Assembly: GCA_025210735.1 (NCBI GenBank)
Contig: JAOARD010000076.1
Coordinates: forward strand, 234,499-298,498
Direction of reading: 5' to 3'
Length of the DNA: 64,000 nucleotides
Source: Bacteroidales bacterium
GTDB lineage: Bacteria > Bacteroidota > Bacteroidia > Bacteroidales > UBA6680
Shown here: positions 17,409 through 25,969 of the stretch, one piece after another
How the letters are laid out: each line of letters opens with the position of its first letter
Position numbering within the stretch: the stretch's first letter is position 1
Made by a program: the position numbers and the translations under genes
Notes under the pieces: model-generated
Told to the model about the DNA's origin: nothing
Database searches by the model: none
What the model saw: only the letters and a program-made list of their open reading frames with translations

Positions 17409-18788
17409 TTAATTAAGATTCGTTATCCACTCTGATACAGTATTAAGAGCTTCCTGATTTACTGTCTCTTCTATCTGACGATACTCTAAATCTATTCCTG
17501 TTTTTGCTTTTTGTAACATATGGTTTAACCCTTCAAGCTCTACCGTTTTAAAGTTTTTATTGCCTGCAACTGTAAGAGATTTATCAATAGCCTTAAGGTT
17601 ATCAGAACTCTTAACCTGACAGTCAAGCGATCCGTTAATTGCCAATACAGGGCACTCTACTTTAGACAGATATTTATCCGGATTAAATGAGGCAAAAAAT
17701 CTGAACCACTTACCGGAATAAACGGCAACCAGTTTCTTAACGTCTGCATTCATCTCTGGTAATTTTTCATTCAACTCTTTACTTATTACCTTCTCTAATC
17801 CATCTTTAAACTTCGACTCTTCTTTTACATCTGCATTGTTACTCAAATATACCAGTATTTTGTTTGTAAGCGAAAGCTCTTTCTCAATATAATCTGCAGG
17901 CACTCCTCTGAGTTTTGACATGTCCCTCTTCTGTTGAATAAGTAGTTTTTCTATTGGCACACCCGGTCCAGCAAGAAGTACTGCAAAGTCTATATCGTTA
18001 TTACGTGCAGCTACCATTGGTGCAACCATTCCACCTTCACTATGTCCTATAAATCCAATCTTTGCATGTTTCAACTCTTTACGGCTTTTAAGGTAGTTAA
18101 AAGCTGCCTCGGCATCGTATGAGAAATCAGCAGTTGTTGATCCACTGAAATTACCTTCTGACTCAGCAACACCTCTGTCGTCATATCTTAATACAGCAAT
18201 ACCCTGTTTTGTAAGCCAGTCGGCCCAAACCATAAATGGTCTGTGGTTAAACAACTCTTCGTCTCTGTTTTGCGCACCTGAACCGGATATCAGTATTGCA
18301 GCATATTTTATCTTCTTATCCTTTGGCAGGGTTAATGTTCCTGCAAGATTTATATTATCTCTTTTATTCTTAAATATTACATCCTCCACTTTGTAGTTAA
18401 AACTTACCGGATCTTGTTTTCTCGTTATTTTTTTAATAGTATGCCTGGTTAATACTAACGGAAACGATGCCATTCCCTGCTTAAACGTACCTTTAATAGT
18501 ATCAGCTTTATCGTTCAGTTTTCCTGTATAGAATATTTTATACGTATTTGCATTCAGGTTAAGCTCATTATTTACAAAACTTGTTTTATCTATCTTTATT
18601 CCCATAACTCCCTGATCCGGGCTATCCATTGTTGATTTAAGTATACCGTCACTCTTTTTCATATTAAACACTACAGTAAGTGTATTATTTCCTGCTTTTA
18701 GTTTACCTGACCAGCTTCCTGTTATGTTTTGTGCCTTAACTGTTAATACTGTTCCAACAAACATTAACAATAATATTAATTTCCTCAT
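17409..18788 (-). CDS. Secreted alpha/beta hydrolase
   Basis: 459 residues with a signal peptide ending VKAQ. An N-terminal beta domain of about 110 residues (NITGSWSGKLKAGNNTLTVVF) precedes an alpha/beta hydrolase domain. The nucleophile Ser is in IGFIGHSEGGMVA, the acid is likely in NGSLDCQV, and the His in EGLNHML. The fold and NRDEELFNHRPF/LRYDDRGVAES segments match periplasmic Bacteroidota esterases/peptidases of the BAAT or S9-related groups. First gene of an operon with a LytS/LytTR pair and rlmN. The natural substrate is unknown. Confidence 0.85.
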   Translation of the reverse strand: MRKLILLLMFVGTVLTVKAQNITGSWSGKLKAGNNTLTVVFNMKKSDGILKSTMDSPDQGVMGIKIDKTSFVNNELNLNANTYKIFYTGKLNDKADTIKGTFKQGMASFPLVLTRHTIKKITRKQDPVSFNYKVEDVIFKNKRDNINLAGTLTLPKDKKIKYAAILISGSGAQNRDEELFNHRPFMVWADWLTKQGIAVLRYDDRGVAESEGNFSGSTTADFSYDAEAAFNYLKSRKELKHAKIGFIGHSEGGMVAPMVAARNNDIDFAVLLAGPGVPIEKLLIQQKRDMSKLRGVPADYIEKELSLTNKILVYLSNNADVKEESKFKDGLEKVISKELNEKLPEMNADVKKLVAVYSGKWFRFFASFNPDKYLSKVECPVLAINGSLDCQVKSSDNLKAIDKSLTVAGNKNFKTVELEGLNHMLQKAKTGIDLEYRQIEETVNQEALNTVSEWITNLN

Positions 18789-19018
18789 ATGTTTAAATTT
18801 TTTAGTTATACATAACCCTTGCTATAAAGGGGCTTAATTATTAATATATTAACAACTTATACTGTAAATATATCTGCTTAAATATTGTTTTGCTACTAAA
18901 ATGGTACGTATGGTTAAATAAAATGATAAGTGGTTTCCGGTATTACTTATCAACAAACGCAACATAACTATATATTATTACGTAGTATTTGTCAGGGTAA
19001 CAACTTAAAACAACATTT

Positions 19019-19708
19019 ATGGATAATTTAAGATCGTATTTCAGGGATTATGAGATTGAGATATCAAATATACCAAACGAAGTGGTTGAGATTCCTTCTG
19101 TTCCGATATCGTATTTTATAAAAGATGCGTTTACTATAAAAGCATGGGCAACTGACGATATGGATGAACTAAAAAAGGTAAACTACAACTCCTTACAACT
19201 TAAACGTATTGAAGATCTGGCTTATGCATGCGAGTTTATTAACAGGGAGTGGTGTGAGGTATGTAATACTCTTAATTACAGTACTGCCGGCTGGAATAGT
19301 CTTACCGATAAAGCAATAAATATTATTAATTCTCTGATACATACATTAAGATTCGCTTTCAGAAACGATCCGGAACTTATTACTGTTATTGAGCTTATAT
19401 CTGACAGGAATACCAAAACTAATATCATTAAAAACCTGAATGATCTCTATTACACAGGTAAAGACAATGCCATTATTGTTGATGATATTATTGACAATAA
19501 TCTGCTAAATGATGCACACAACCTATCAGAACAGCTAATGACTGAACTTGAAAAGATAAACGGAGATTTCTACTCTGAAAATACAATAAGAGTTATGCGC
19601 GACAAAACATACTATCTGTTAAAGAATGAGGTTGATGAACTGAAACATTATGGCAGGTATCTGTTCTGGCATAATCCGGACAGGCTTAGTGGATATATAA
19701 ATACATAA
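19019..19708 (+). CDS. Uncharacterised cytosolic protein
   Basis: 229 residues, no signal peptide or membrane segment, acidic and helix-rich in appearance (LNDAHNLSEQLMTELEKING, KNEVDELKHYGRYLFWHNPD). I do not recognise the family. The gene stands alone between divergent and same-direction neighbours with over 150 bp on each side. Its codon pattern looks like that of neighbouring genes, so it is probably real. Confidence 0.65.
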   Translation: MDNLRSYFRDYEIEISNIPNEVVEIPSVPISYFIKDAFTIKAWATDDMDELKKVNYNSLQLKRIEDLAYACEFINREWCEVCNTLNYSTAGWNSLTDKAINIINSLIHTLRFAFRNDPELITVIELISDRNTKTNIIKNLNDLYYTGKDNAIIVDDIIDNNLLNDAHNLSEQLMTELEKINGDFYSENTIRVMRDKTYYLLKNEVDELKHYGRYLFWHNPDRLSGYINT

Positions 19709-19769
19709 ACAACACACTTACATAGTGAATAGACTACTGTTTTATTTTAGTATCATACTACGTTTATTG

Positions 19770-19802
19770 TTTGTAACAATGTATAGATTTTAGCTATATT
19801 TG
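19770..19802 (+). promoter_or_regulatory. Promoter of the GYF_2-CD225 gene
   Basis: TTTG at 19770-19773 and TATATTTG at 19795-19802 with a 21-bp spacer match the Bacteroidota -33/-7 consensus. The leader to the ATG at 19921 is then about 110 nt. Confidence 0.65.
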
Positions 19803-19920
19803 TGCTGGTATTTTAACCCTGAACACATAAATTATTAGAGATAATTCAGATTTATAATACCCCTAATCAGTATTATCTTTTGTGGTTTTTACAAGAGATA
19901 AGCTATTAACAATAATCTAT

Positions 19921-20529
19921 ATGAGAGAGTACTATTACACTGACGGACAAGAACGATTTGGTCCATTCACGTTTGAGCAGCTAAAAGAGAAAGAGATTAC
20001 ACCTGATACAAAGGTTTGGTTTATGGGTATACCAGATTGGAAACCTGCAAAAGAGGTTCCTGAACTAACGGCTCTTTTCTATGAAGATCAGACCCCACCA
20101 CCAGTAATAACAGAATTTGAGTATGTGTCAATAAAAAACAAAGCTAATGGATCTGTTGACAAGGTTACCTCAAAACGATGGGATGAGCTAAAAAGGCTTT
20201 ATGGAGAGGATAAATATACCATATTAGGGTATGTTGATACTGATGGAAAAATGATAAAGAATCCGGAAAATATTACACCCGCCAATCAACCGCCAAAATC
20301 ATATTTAACAGAGTCTATTCTTGTAGTTATATTCTGCTGTCTGCCATTTGGTATTGTTGGTATTGTTAATGCCTCAAAGGTTGAGTCGTTATATTATGCA
20401 GGAAGAATTGAGGAGTCTGAGAAAGCATCAAAAGACGCTAAGATGTGGGTAGGTTGGGGATTTGGAGTAGGCCTTGCTGTTAGTGTTATATACATTATAC
20501 TAAAAATTGCATACGGTGGCCGTTTCTAA
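19921..20529 (+). CDS. GYF_2 and CD225/dispanin domain membrane protein
   Basis: 202 residues from the ATG at 19921. The N-terminal GYF_2 domain (YYYTDGQERFGPFTFEQLKE, WKPAKEVPEL) is a likely protein-interaction module. A middle segment of about 50 residues follows. The C-terminal CD225-type double membrane segment (LVVIFCCLPFGIVGIVNASKVE...WVGWGFGVGLAVSVIYIIL) comes last. This pairing is common in Bacteroidota; the role is unknown, perhaps in membrane organisation. A convergent terminator follows directly. Confidence 0.8.
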   Translation: MREYYYTDGQERFGPFTFEQLKEKEITPDTKVWFMGIPDWKPAKEVPELTALFYEDQTPPPVITEFEYVSIKNKANGSVDKVTSKRWDELKRLYGEDKYTILGYVDTDGKMIKNPENITPANQPPKSYLTESILVVIFCCLPFGIVGIVNASKVESLYYAGRIEESEKASKDAKMWVGWGFGVGLAVSVIYIILKIAYGGRF

Positions 20530-20545
20530 TTTAAAATATAAACAT

Positions 20546-20574
20546 ACCTCTCTTTTTTTAATACAAAGAGAGGT
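20546..20574. terminator. Bidirectional terminator
   Basis: ACCTCTCTTT (20546-20555) and AAAGAGAGGT (20565-20574) are perfect 10-bp arms between two convergent genes. Confidence 0.75.
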
Positions 20575-20588
20575 TAAATAAGTTTATC

Positions 20589-21416
20589 TTAAAACTCCTC
20601 TATAATCTCTTGTAGTCCGTTTTTCTTTTTCAGAACAAGTTGCCCCTCACTATTCTGTGTTATATTAACATATATAGGTTTTACAGCTGTTGCATACTCA
20701 ATATCAGGACTAAGAAGAATATAACCATACCTGTTTTTAATTCTGGTAATCATAACATGTTTATGAAGAAACTCAGGCTGATATATTGTATCAAACACAG
20801 GTTTAACAACCTCTTTCTCATCAAATACATTAATAATACCATAACCACGTTTTGATTTTGTAAGTTTATAATTCATATAAAAGTCTGATATATCAATATA
20901 CTGTGGCTTTATTATTGTCATCTCTTCTAAGAATACAATTCCTTTAAGTCCTTTATTCTTAACTATTGCATATGTCTTATCCGAATAACTATCACGACCA
21001 AAAGATAATATCTCATCATATTTAGGTGGTATATAATCCTCAAAAGTCTCTTCATATTTAAGGTAACCTGTCTTACCTTTTATCTTAACTTTTATTATAC
21101 CTTCCGGATAAAATTTATCTTTCTCAACACTACCAATATAGTCGTATTTAAAATCGGTAAACATCTCTCTCTCCTGAAGATAAATTATCCCCTGTTTCCC
21201 GTCTCTGCTTACAATGGCAAATACATCATCGCTGTTAGTTAATGGTTTTATGAAATCGTATATTGCCTGAGTATATACATATTTGTTATCCCGGCTTTTA
21301 TAACCATACAGACCATCCTTTTCAAATATCTCATACTTTCTCTCTAATGCTGTTTGTGCAGCAGCAAACATGCCACCAAGAAACAACACTACAATAATCA
21401 GGAGTAGTTTCCTCAT
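20589..21416 (-). CDS. Secreted WG-repeat-like protein
   Basis: 275 residues with a signal peptide (ending FAAAQ). The body is made of loosely repeated KxGxxGY/F-style units (EKDGLYGYKSRD, SRDGKQGIIYL, IKGKTGYLKYEE, VKNKGLKGIVF, SKRGYGIINVFD), as in WG/KWG beta-repeat proteins. It follows the LytTR regulator by 31 bp on the same strand and may be co-transcribed. An extracytoplasmic binding role is likely but not defined. Confidence 0.7.
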   Translation of the reverse strand: MRKLLLIIVVLFLGGMFAAAQTALERKYEIFEKDGLYGYKSRDNKYVYTQAIYDFIKPLTNSDDVFAIVSRDGKQGIIYLQEREMFTDFKYDYIGSVEKDKFYPEGIIKVKIKGKTGYLKYEETFEDYIPPKYDEILSFGRDSYSDKTYAIVKNKGLKGIVFLEEMTIIKPQYIDISDFYMNYKLTKSKRGYGIINVFDEKEVVKPVFDTIYQPEFLHKHVMITRIKNRYGYILLSPDIEYATAVKPIYVNITQNSEGQLVLKKKNGLQEIIEEF

Positions 21417-21447
21417 AGAATATATTATTTTATAAAATTACTTTTTA

Positions 21448-22194
21448 TCAGAACAGTTCTCTCTCTTTAAAGATATCAAGCAGAAACATTCTCTTACGTT
21501 GCGATACCGGAACAGTAGAACCATCTATCATACTTATATATCCACCATCGCGCTTACTATATTTAAGCACATTGCTTATATTAACAATATGCGACTGATG
21601 AACTCTTACAAACCCCAGATCAGTAAGCAGATCTTCGTAATATTTTATAGCTTTAGATACAAGTATCTTTTCTCCATCCTTTGTATGAAACGTTGTATAA
21701 CTATTATCAGACTCGCATCTTATTATATCGTTAAGATCTATAAAGTATATAGAATCTGATGTCTTTAGAGTTATACGCTTAATCTCCTTAGTGTCGTCAG
21801 TTATATGGCTGTAGTCAGGTTTGTGTTCACTGTTTTTAATATCAGCAATAACGCTCTCAACACCCTTTATAAGCTCAAACTCATTTATTGGTTTAAGTAT
21901 ATAATCAAATGCATTAAATTTTATTGCTTTTATAGCATAGTCGTTATGTGCAGTAATAAATATCACACGGAAATTGGTCTTCTTAAATTTACTCAGAATA
22001 TTAAAGCCTGTTCCGCCATGTATATCTATATCAAGAAACAACAGATCCGGCTCATTATCAATAATAGCATTATAACCACTATCAACAGATTGTGCTGTTG
22101 CAACAATATCTATATCGGGAAAATTAAACTCAAGTATAAATCTTAAAGCCTCAATAGCTTTTGGTTCATCATCAATAATTACTGCTCTTATCAT
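21448..22194 (-). CDS. LytTR-type response regulator
   Basis: 248 residues: a receiver domain (phospho-Asp in DLLFLDIDIHGGTG, Lys in YILKPINEFEL), then a LytTR DNA-binding domain (FVRVHQSHIVNISNVLKYSK, DGSTVPVSQRKR). It directly abuts the TPR-kinase gene (stop at 22195), its evident partner. Divergent from the efflux operon at 24647, whose upstream region holds two direct repeats spaced 22 bp, a spacing LytTR proteins use. Confidence 0.92.
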   Translation of the reverse strand: MIRAVIIDDEPKAIEALRFILEFNFPDIDIVATAQSVDSGYNAIIDNEPDLLFLDIDIHGGTGFNILSKFKKTNFRVIFITAHNDYAIKAIKFNAFDYILKPINEFELIKGVESVIADIKNSEHKPDYSHITDDTKEIKRITLKTSDSIYFIDLNDIIRCESDNSYTTFHTKDGEKILVSKAIKYYEDLLTDLGFVRVHQSHIVNISNVLKYSKRDGGYISMIDGSTVPVSQRKRMFLLDIFKERELF

Positions 22195-24081
22195 CTAGTT
22201 CAGGTTTACAGGAATCTTAAACGATACCTTTGTGCCAATATTATTATCAGGTTTTTCTATAACAAACGAACTATCCTTTATGTTGTATATGTTCTGTAGT
22301 CGCTGATTAAATATCTTAAGTGCATAAGATTTCTTCTTATTCATCTTATCAATATCAAAACCTCCACCATTATCAATAACTGTTACTGAGTAAAGATTGT
22401 TCTCTTTCTCTATATTAATATCTATATGCCCTCTGGCCTGTATATCTGCTATACCATGTTTAATAGAGTTCTCAATAAACGGCTGAATAAGCATTGGAGG
22501 TATCATCTCAAACTCCTTCTCGATAGTTGGAGATATATGAATATCGTAATCAAACATATTGTTGGTTCTTATCTGCTCAAGTTTCAGATAGTCATATATT
22601 GTTCTCTCCTCCTCTTCTAGAGTAACAAGCTCTTTGGTTGAGTTCTCAAGAACCGATCGCATTAGCGAAGAGAACAATCCAAGTAATTTAGCCGCCTTTA
22701 CTCCGTCATTCTTATATAGATAACTTTGAATAGATGTGAGACTATTAAATATAAAGTGAGGATTCATCTGCGATCTTAGCAACCTGTGTTCCAACTTAAG
22801 TTTATCAGACGTTTGCCTAACTCTTCTGTTTCTGACAATAAAAAAGAAGATTATAAACAACAATACCGATATTGATACCACACTAATTGTAATTATCTCC
22901 GATACTTTTGCTTTATACTCCTTCTGTTTAATCTTAACATTCTGCTCTGCAATTATCTTCTCTTTCTCAGACAGTTTATATCTACTGTTAAGTATGGCAA
23001 GCTTCTCTGTTTTCTCCTGATTAATTATTTTATTACTGGTCTCAGTAGCTATTTTGTTCCACTTATAGGCTCTTTTATAATCTCCGGTTATGCTATATAT
23101 CTCTGACAAAAGCTTTGCAGCCTGCTCAATTGATGATTTAGAGTCTATCTTTGTTGCCATATTATATCCCTTTGTCAGGTATCTCATAGCATTGTTGTAG
23201 TTTCTCTGTTTAAATTCAATATCTCCAAGAGATATTGCAGCCGCAGAGCCATAGTAAAAATCCTTTATTGAATCAGAAATAGCTGCTGATTTTTTGTAAA
23301 ACATCTCTGCCTGCACATTATTATTTAACGTTTCATACAGCCCTCCAATATTAAGATAACATATAGCCTGCCCTATCTTACTTCTGTTATTTATATTAAT
23401 ATTAAGCGACTCTTTATAATAGTGTAGTGCACTATCAGTAACGTTCATATCTTTAAATACTCCCCCAATACATAGATAATTTATAGCTTGACCCCGCCAG
23501 CTTTTCAACTCTTTCTCTGTAATCAATGCACTTTTAAGATATCTTATCGCTTCATTTTCATCACCAGAAAGCAAGTATACATTTCCTAATCCGTTAAGAG
23601 CAACAGCCCTGCTCTTCTCTCTCCTATCAGATTCTACACTATAGTTATCAATATACATCAATACCTCATGGTAACACTTTGTTGCTTCAATCCAGTCGTC
23701 AATTCTGCGATATACAAGTCCAAGATTGTTCAGTGCAAAAAATATCTGTACTGTATCACCACTCTCCTTTGCCAGCGACAATGCTCTCTTATGATGAAAT
23801 ATAGATCTGTTATAACTGTTATAATTTCTGTAAGCCAAACCAAGCAGATCATTTGCCTGAATAGTGCCTTTTACATAATTTACCGTTAAAGATTGATTAA
23901 GTAACCTCTTAAGCTTTACTGTATCGCCTTTACTCTTAAAAATATCTTTATTAATACGCTTAAAACAGGTGTCAGAAACATTTGCTATATCATCTGTAAC
24001 AGTTTTACTATCATATGAGCAACTACACACAAACAGCAACGATGCTAATGCCAGCAAATTCAGCAACATTAGTTTTTTCAT
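22195..24081 (-). CDS. TPR-containing membrane histidine kinase (LytS-type)
   Basis: 628 residues. A lipoprotein-like signal (LLFVCSC) is followed by about seven tetratricopeptide repeats (for example AICYLNIGGLYETLNNNVQA), then a coiled region and one membrane segment (IITISVVSISVLLFIIFFFI). The His_kinase domain has the acceptor in RSQMNPHFIFNSLTSIQSYL, the N-box FIENSIKHGI and the G-box VIDNGGGFDI. The TPR domain is placed in the periplasm. This layout is typical of Bacteroidota TPR kinases paired with LytTR regulators, here at 21448. Confidence 0.92.
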   Translation of the reverse strand: MKKLMLLNLLALASLLFVCSCSYDSKTVTDDIANVSDTCFKRINKDIFKSKGDTVKLKRLLNQSLTVNYVKGTIQANDLLGLAYRNYNSYNRSIFHHKRALSLAKESGDTVQIFFALNNLGLVYRRIDDWIEATKCYHEVLMYIDNYSVESDRREKSRAVALNGLGNVYLLSGDENEAIRYLKSALITEKELKSWRGQAINYLCIGGVFKDMNVTDSALHYYKESLNININNRSKIGQAICYLNIGGLYETLNNNVQAEMFYKKSAAISDSIKDFYYGSAAAISLGDIEFKQRNYNNAMRYLTKGYNMATKIDSKSSIEQAAKLLSEIYSITGDYKRAYKWNKIATETSNKIINQEKTEKLAILNSRYKLSEKEKIIAEQNVKIKQKEYKAKVSEIITISVVSISVLLFIIFFFIVRNRRVRQTSDKLKLEHRLLRSQMNPHFIFNSLTSIQSYLYKNDGVKAAKLLGLFSSLMRSVLENSTKELVTLEEEERTIYDYLKLEQIRTNNMFDYDIHISPTIEKEFEMIPPMLIQPFIENSIKHGIADIQARGHIDINIEKENNLYSVTVIDNGGGFDIDKMNKKKSYALKIFNQRLQNIYNIKDSSFVIEKPDNNIGTKVSFKIPVNLN

Positions 24082-24198
24082 AAGTCTTATATCTTTTGTT
24101 TAAGAGAGCTAATTTGCAACTATGTACAAATTGTTTTCCAACCAAAAGTATAAAACATTATTGAACCATATGCATTTTTAACCGGTAAATTTGTTATA

Positions 24199-24257
24199 AA
24201 ATTTTATGTACTATGCAGTTATGTTAATTTATAACTGCATAGTAACCGATAAAATTT
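24199..24257. repeat. Long nested inverted repeat
   Basis: TACTATGCAGTTAT (24209-24222) and ATAACTGCATAGTA (24231-24244) are perfect 14-bp arms with an 8-base loop. AAATTTTAT (24199-24207) and ATAAAATTT (24249-24257) extend the pairing outside. It may be a terminator-like structure, a cruciform or a regulator site. Confidence 0.75.
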
Positions 24258-24306
24258 ACAATGTGTGGTTTATGTATAGTCTGCTTTTGTCTGATCTTTT
24301 CTAAAA

Positions 24307-24334
24307 CCGGATGTGTTTTCACAAGCACATCCGG
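24307..24334. terminator. Perfect 9-bp hairpin
   Basis: CCGGATGTG (24307-24315) and CACATCCGG (24326-24334), 10-base loop. A-runs on both sides mean a short U-run follows on the minus strand. It could be a decoy terminator or a regulatory stem between the divergent operons. Confidence 0.5.
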
Positions 24335-24471
24335 AAAAATGTAACTATAAAAAACATATAACGATATATCAATTATATGATATCGGATAGAATACTAATT
24401 CACGTTTCTAACTATTAACTACTATGATCGTAAGTAAAGCTAACATTTACGCCCATACTTTTATATCAGAG

Positions 24472-24503
24472 TTTGAATTCGCCTGTATTTTCTTTGAATT
24501 CGA
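24472..24503. promoter_or_regulatory. Direct repeat TTTGAATTCG, candidate LytTR site
   Basis: TTTGAATTCG occurs at 24472-24481 and again at 24494-24503, a 22-bp period (two helical turns). LytTR regulators bind paired ~9-bp direct repeats with this spacing, and a LytTR regulator is encoded in the divergent operon. Confidence 0.45.
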
Positions 24504-24534
24504 TACAACATATTCTTTCATAATTAAACACCCT

Positions 24535-24550
24535 GTCCAATAATGGACAT
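24535..24550. promoter_or_regulatory. TGTCCA/TGGACA dyad, candidate activator site
   Basis: Perfect 6-bp arms with a 4-bp centre, located about 90 bp upstream of the start predicted from the sigma-54-like element. This is a usual distance for an enhancer-binding protein such as the one encoded in the operon. Confidence 0.4.
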
Positions 24551-24606
24551 TATTTCACACAAGCAATTCTGCTTAAACATTTGATTAACTGCAATTAAAC
24601 TATGTT

Positions 24607-24621
24607 TGGTTTGTTGTTTGC
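24607..24621 (+). promoter_or_regulatory. Sigma-54-type -24/-12 promoter element
   Basis: TGG at 24607-24609 and TTGC at 24618-24621 have the correct 8-bp spacer, so the invariant GG and GC are 10 bp apart. It lies 25 bp before the adaptor ATG (24647), and the operon encodes a sigma-54 activator. The CAC part of the -24 box is not conserved. Confidence 0.55.
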
Positions 24622-24646
24622 CAAACAATGTAAAAAAGAAATTAAA

Positions 24647-25912
24647 ATGGACAGAGCACTATCAAAAGATTACGTTAATAAGCGCAAAAGAAAAATAATT
24701 ATAAGAACTTCTGTTGCTGTTGTTACTATCGCTACACTCTTTATATTGCTTCCGGGGTGGATGACTCCTGTTGCCAATATGAAACTATACAGAGTTGGTT
24801 ATGCTGACAAAGGAGATATAGAGACGTCGTTCAGTGCATATGGTATTGTAACACCTCTATATAATGAGGTTATTACATCGCCAATTGCAACAACCGTTTT
24901 AAGAATTAACAACTCTGCAGGCGATAATATTACAACAACCGATACTATTATAATTCCTGATATTGAACGTGCAAATGCAACCCTTAAAAAGCTGATAAGA
25001 GAACGTACAATTAAGGAAAACAGCATAAAGCGAAGCAAAGAATCTATAATTCAAAAACTTAAACAGTTCTCTCTTGCTCTTAATGCTGATTCTATTAAAA
25101 TTGAACAGTTAGCCTCATCGTTACGTAAAGAGCGTGAGTTACTAAATATTGGAGGAGGCTCACAAGAGAAGGTTGATCTGGCAGAGATGAACTATAAAGT
25201 TGCCAAAATAAATCGTGACAAACTTATACAAGAACATGACTCTTACAAGGCACTAAGTAATATAGATATGAACACCAGTGATATTGAGTTATCGATACTA
25301 AATGAGAAAATATACGAACAACAAACTCTTATAAACAGATCGTTCATAAGATCTAAAAGAGATGGTGTTATAACCAGTCTTGCTGTCAAACCCGGACAAC
25401 AGATTAGCGCAGGACAACAGGTTGCTACCGTTGCCAATGTTAATAACTTTAAGATTATAGGTAGTGTACCGGGTAAATTTGCGGATAGATTAAACTACAA
25501 TATGAAGGTCAGAGTAATTATACAGGATAGCTCTCTTTACGGACATCTGTCTGGTATTGCCCCTGAGATTGACGGAGGTTCTGTATCGTTTACCGTAACC
25601 CTTGATAACCCAAATCACCCTCTGCTAAGAGCACAATTAAAAACGGATATCAGAATAATACAGAAGATAGAACAGGACGCTATAAGATTACCTTTTTCTG
25701 ATTTCTACATTGAAGATGCTTACGTTAGTCTGTTTGTTTATAATAAGGGAAAATTAGAAAAACGAAAGGTTCTGCTAGGAGGATGTTCGTATGACTATAT
25801 TGAAGTAAAGTCCGGTATTAAACCCGGCGAAAAAGTTGTTATAAGCAAAAGTCTGACCGAAGAGTTCGTGGATTATACAACTATAGACTTCAAAAACGAT
25901 TACGAAAATTAA
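24647..25912 (+). CDS. Efflux RND/MacA-type periplasmic adaptor (HlyD family)
   Basis: 421 residues from the ATG at 24647; earlier in-frame codons cover the promoter element. One N-terminal membrane anchor (IIIRTSVAVVTIATLFILL) is followed by a split lipoyl domain, a long coiled-coil hairpin (residues about 95-225) and the returning lipoyl part (DGVITSLAVKPGQQISAGQQ), then beta-barrel and membrane-proximal domains. It bridges the ATPase/permease complex and the TolC-like channel encoded downstream. First gene of a seven-gene operon. Confidence 0.9.
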   Translation: MDRALSKDYVNKRKRKIIIRTSVAVVTIATLFILLPGWMTPVANMKLYRVGYADKGDIETSFSAYGIVTPLYNEVITSPIATTVLRINNSAGDNITTTDTIIIPDIERANATLKKLIRERTIKENSIKRSKESIIQKLKQFSLALNADSIKIEQLASSLRKERELLNIGGGSQEKVDLAEMNYKVAKINRDKLIQEHDSYKALSNIDMNTSDIELSILNEKIYEQQTLINRSFIRSKRDGVITSLAVKPGQQISAGQQVATVANVNNFKIIGSVPGKFADRLNYNMKVRVIIQDSSLYGHLSGIAPEIDGGSVSFTVTLDNPNHPLLRAQLKTDIRIIQKIEQDAIRLPFSDFYIEDAYVSLFVYNKGKLEKRKVLLGGCSYDYIEVKSGIKPGEKVVISKSLTEEFVDYTTIDFKNDYEN

Positions 25913-25969
25913 AGCATCCTCTTACCCAAGCAGGAATTACTATTCCATATGACTTTTAAAAAAGAAATA

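Larger units (their letters stand above)
24082..24646. other. Regulatory region between TPR-kinase and efflux operon
   Basis: About 565 bp without genes but rich in dyads. It contains a minus-strand TACTTTTG box (24150-24143) for the kinase operon, two perfect hairpins, a 22-bp-spaced direct repeat, a TGTCCA/TGGACA dyad and a sigma-54-like element, each listed separately. Confidence 0.6.

Noticed and set aside
24199..24257. Possible tRNA-like or structured RNA gene
   Set aside because: It is a single AT-rich hairpin without cloverleaf arms or conserved tRNA boxes.
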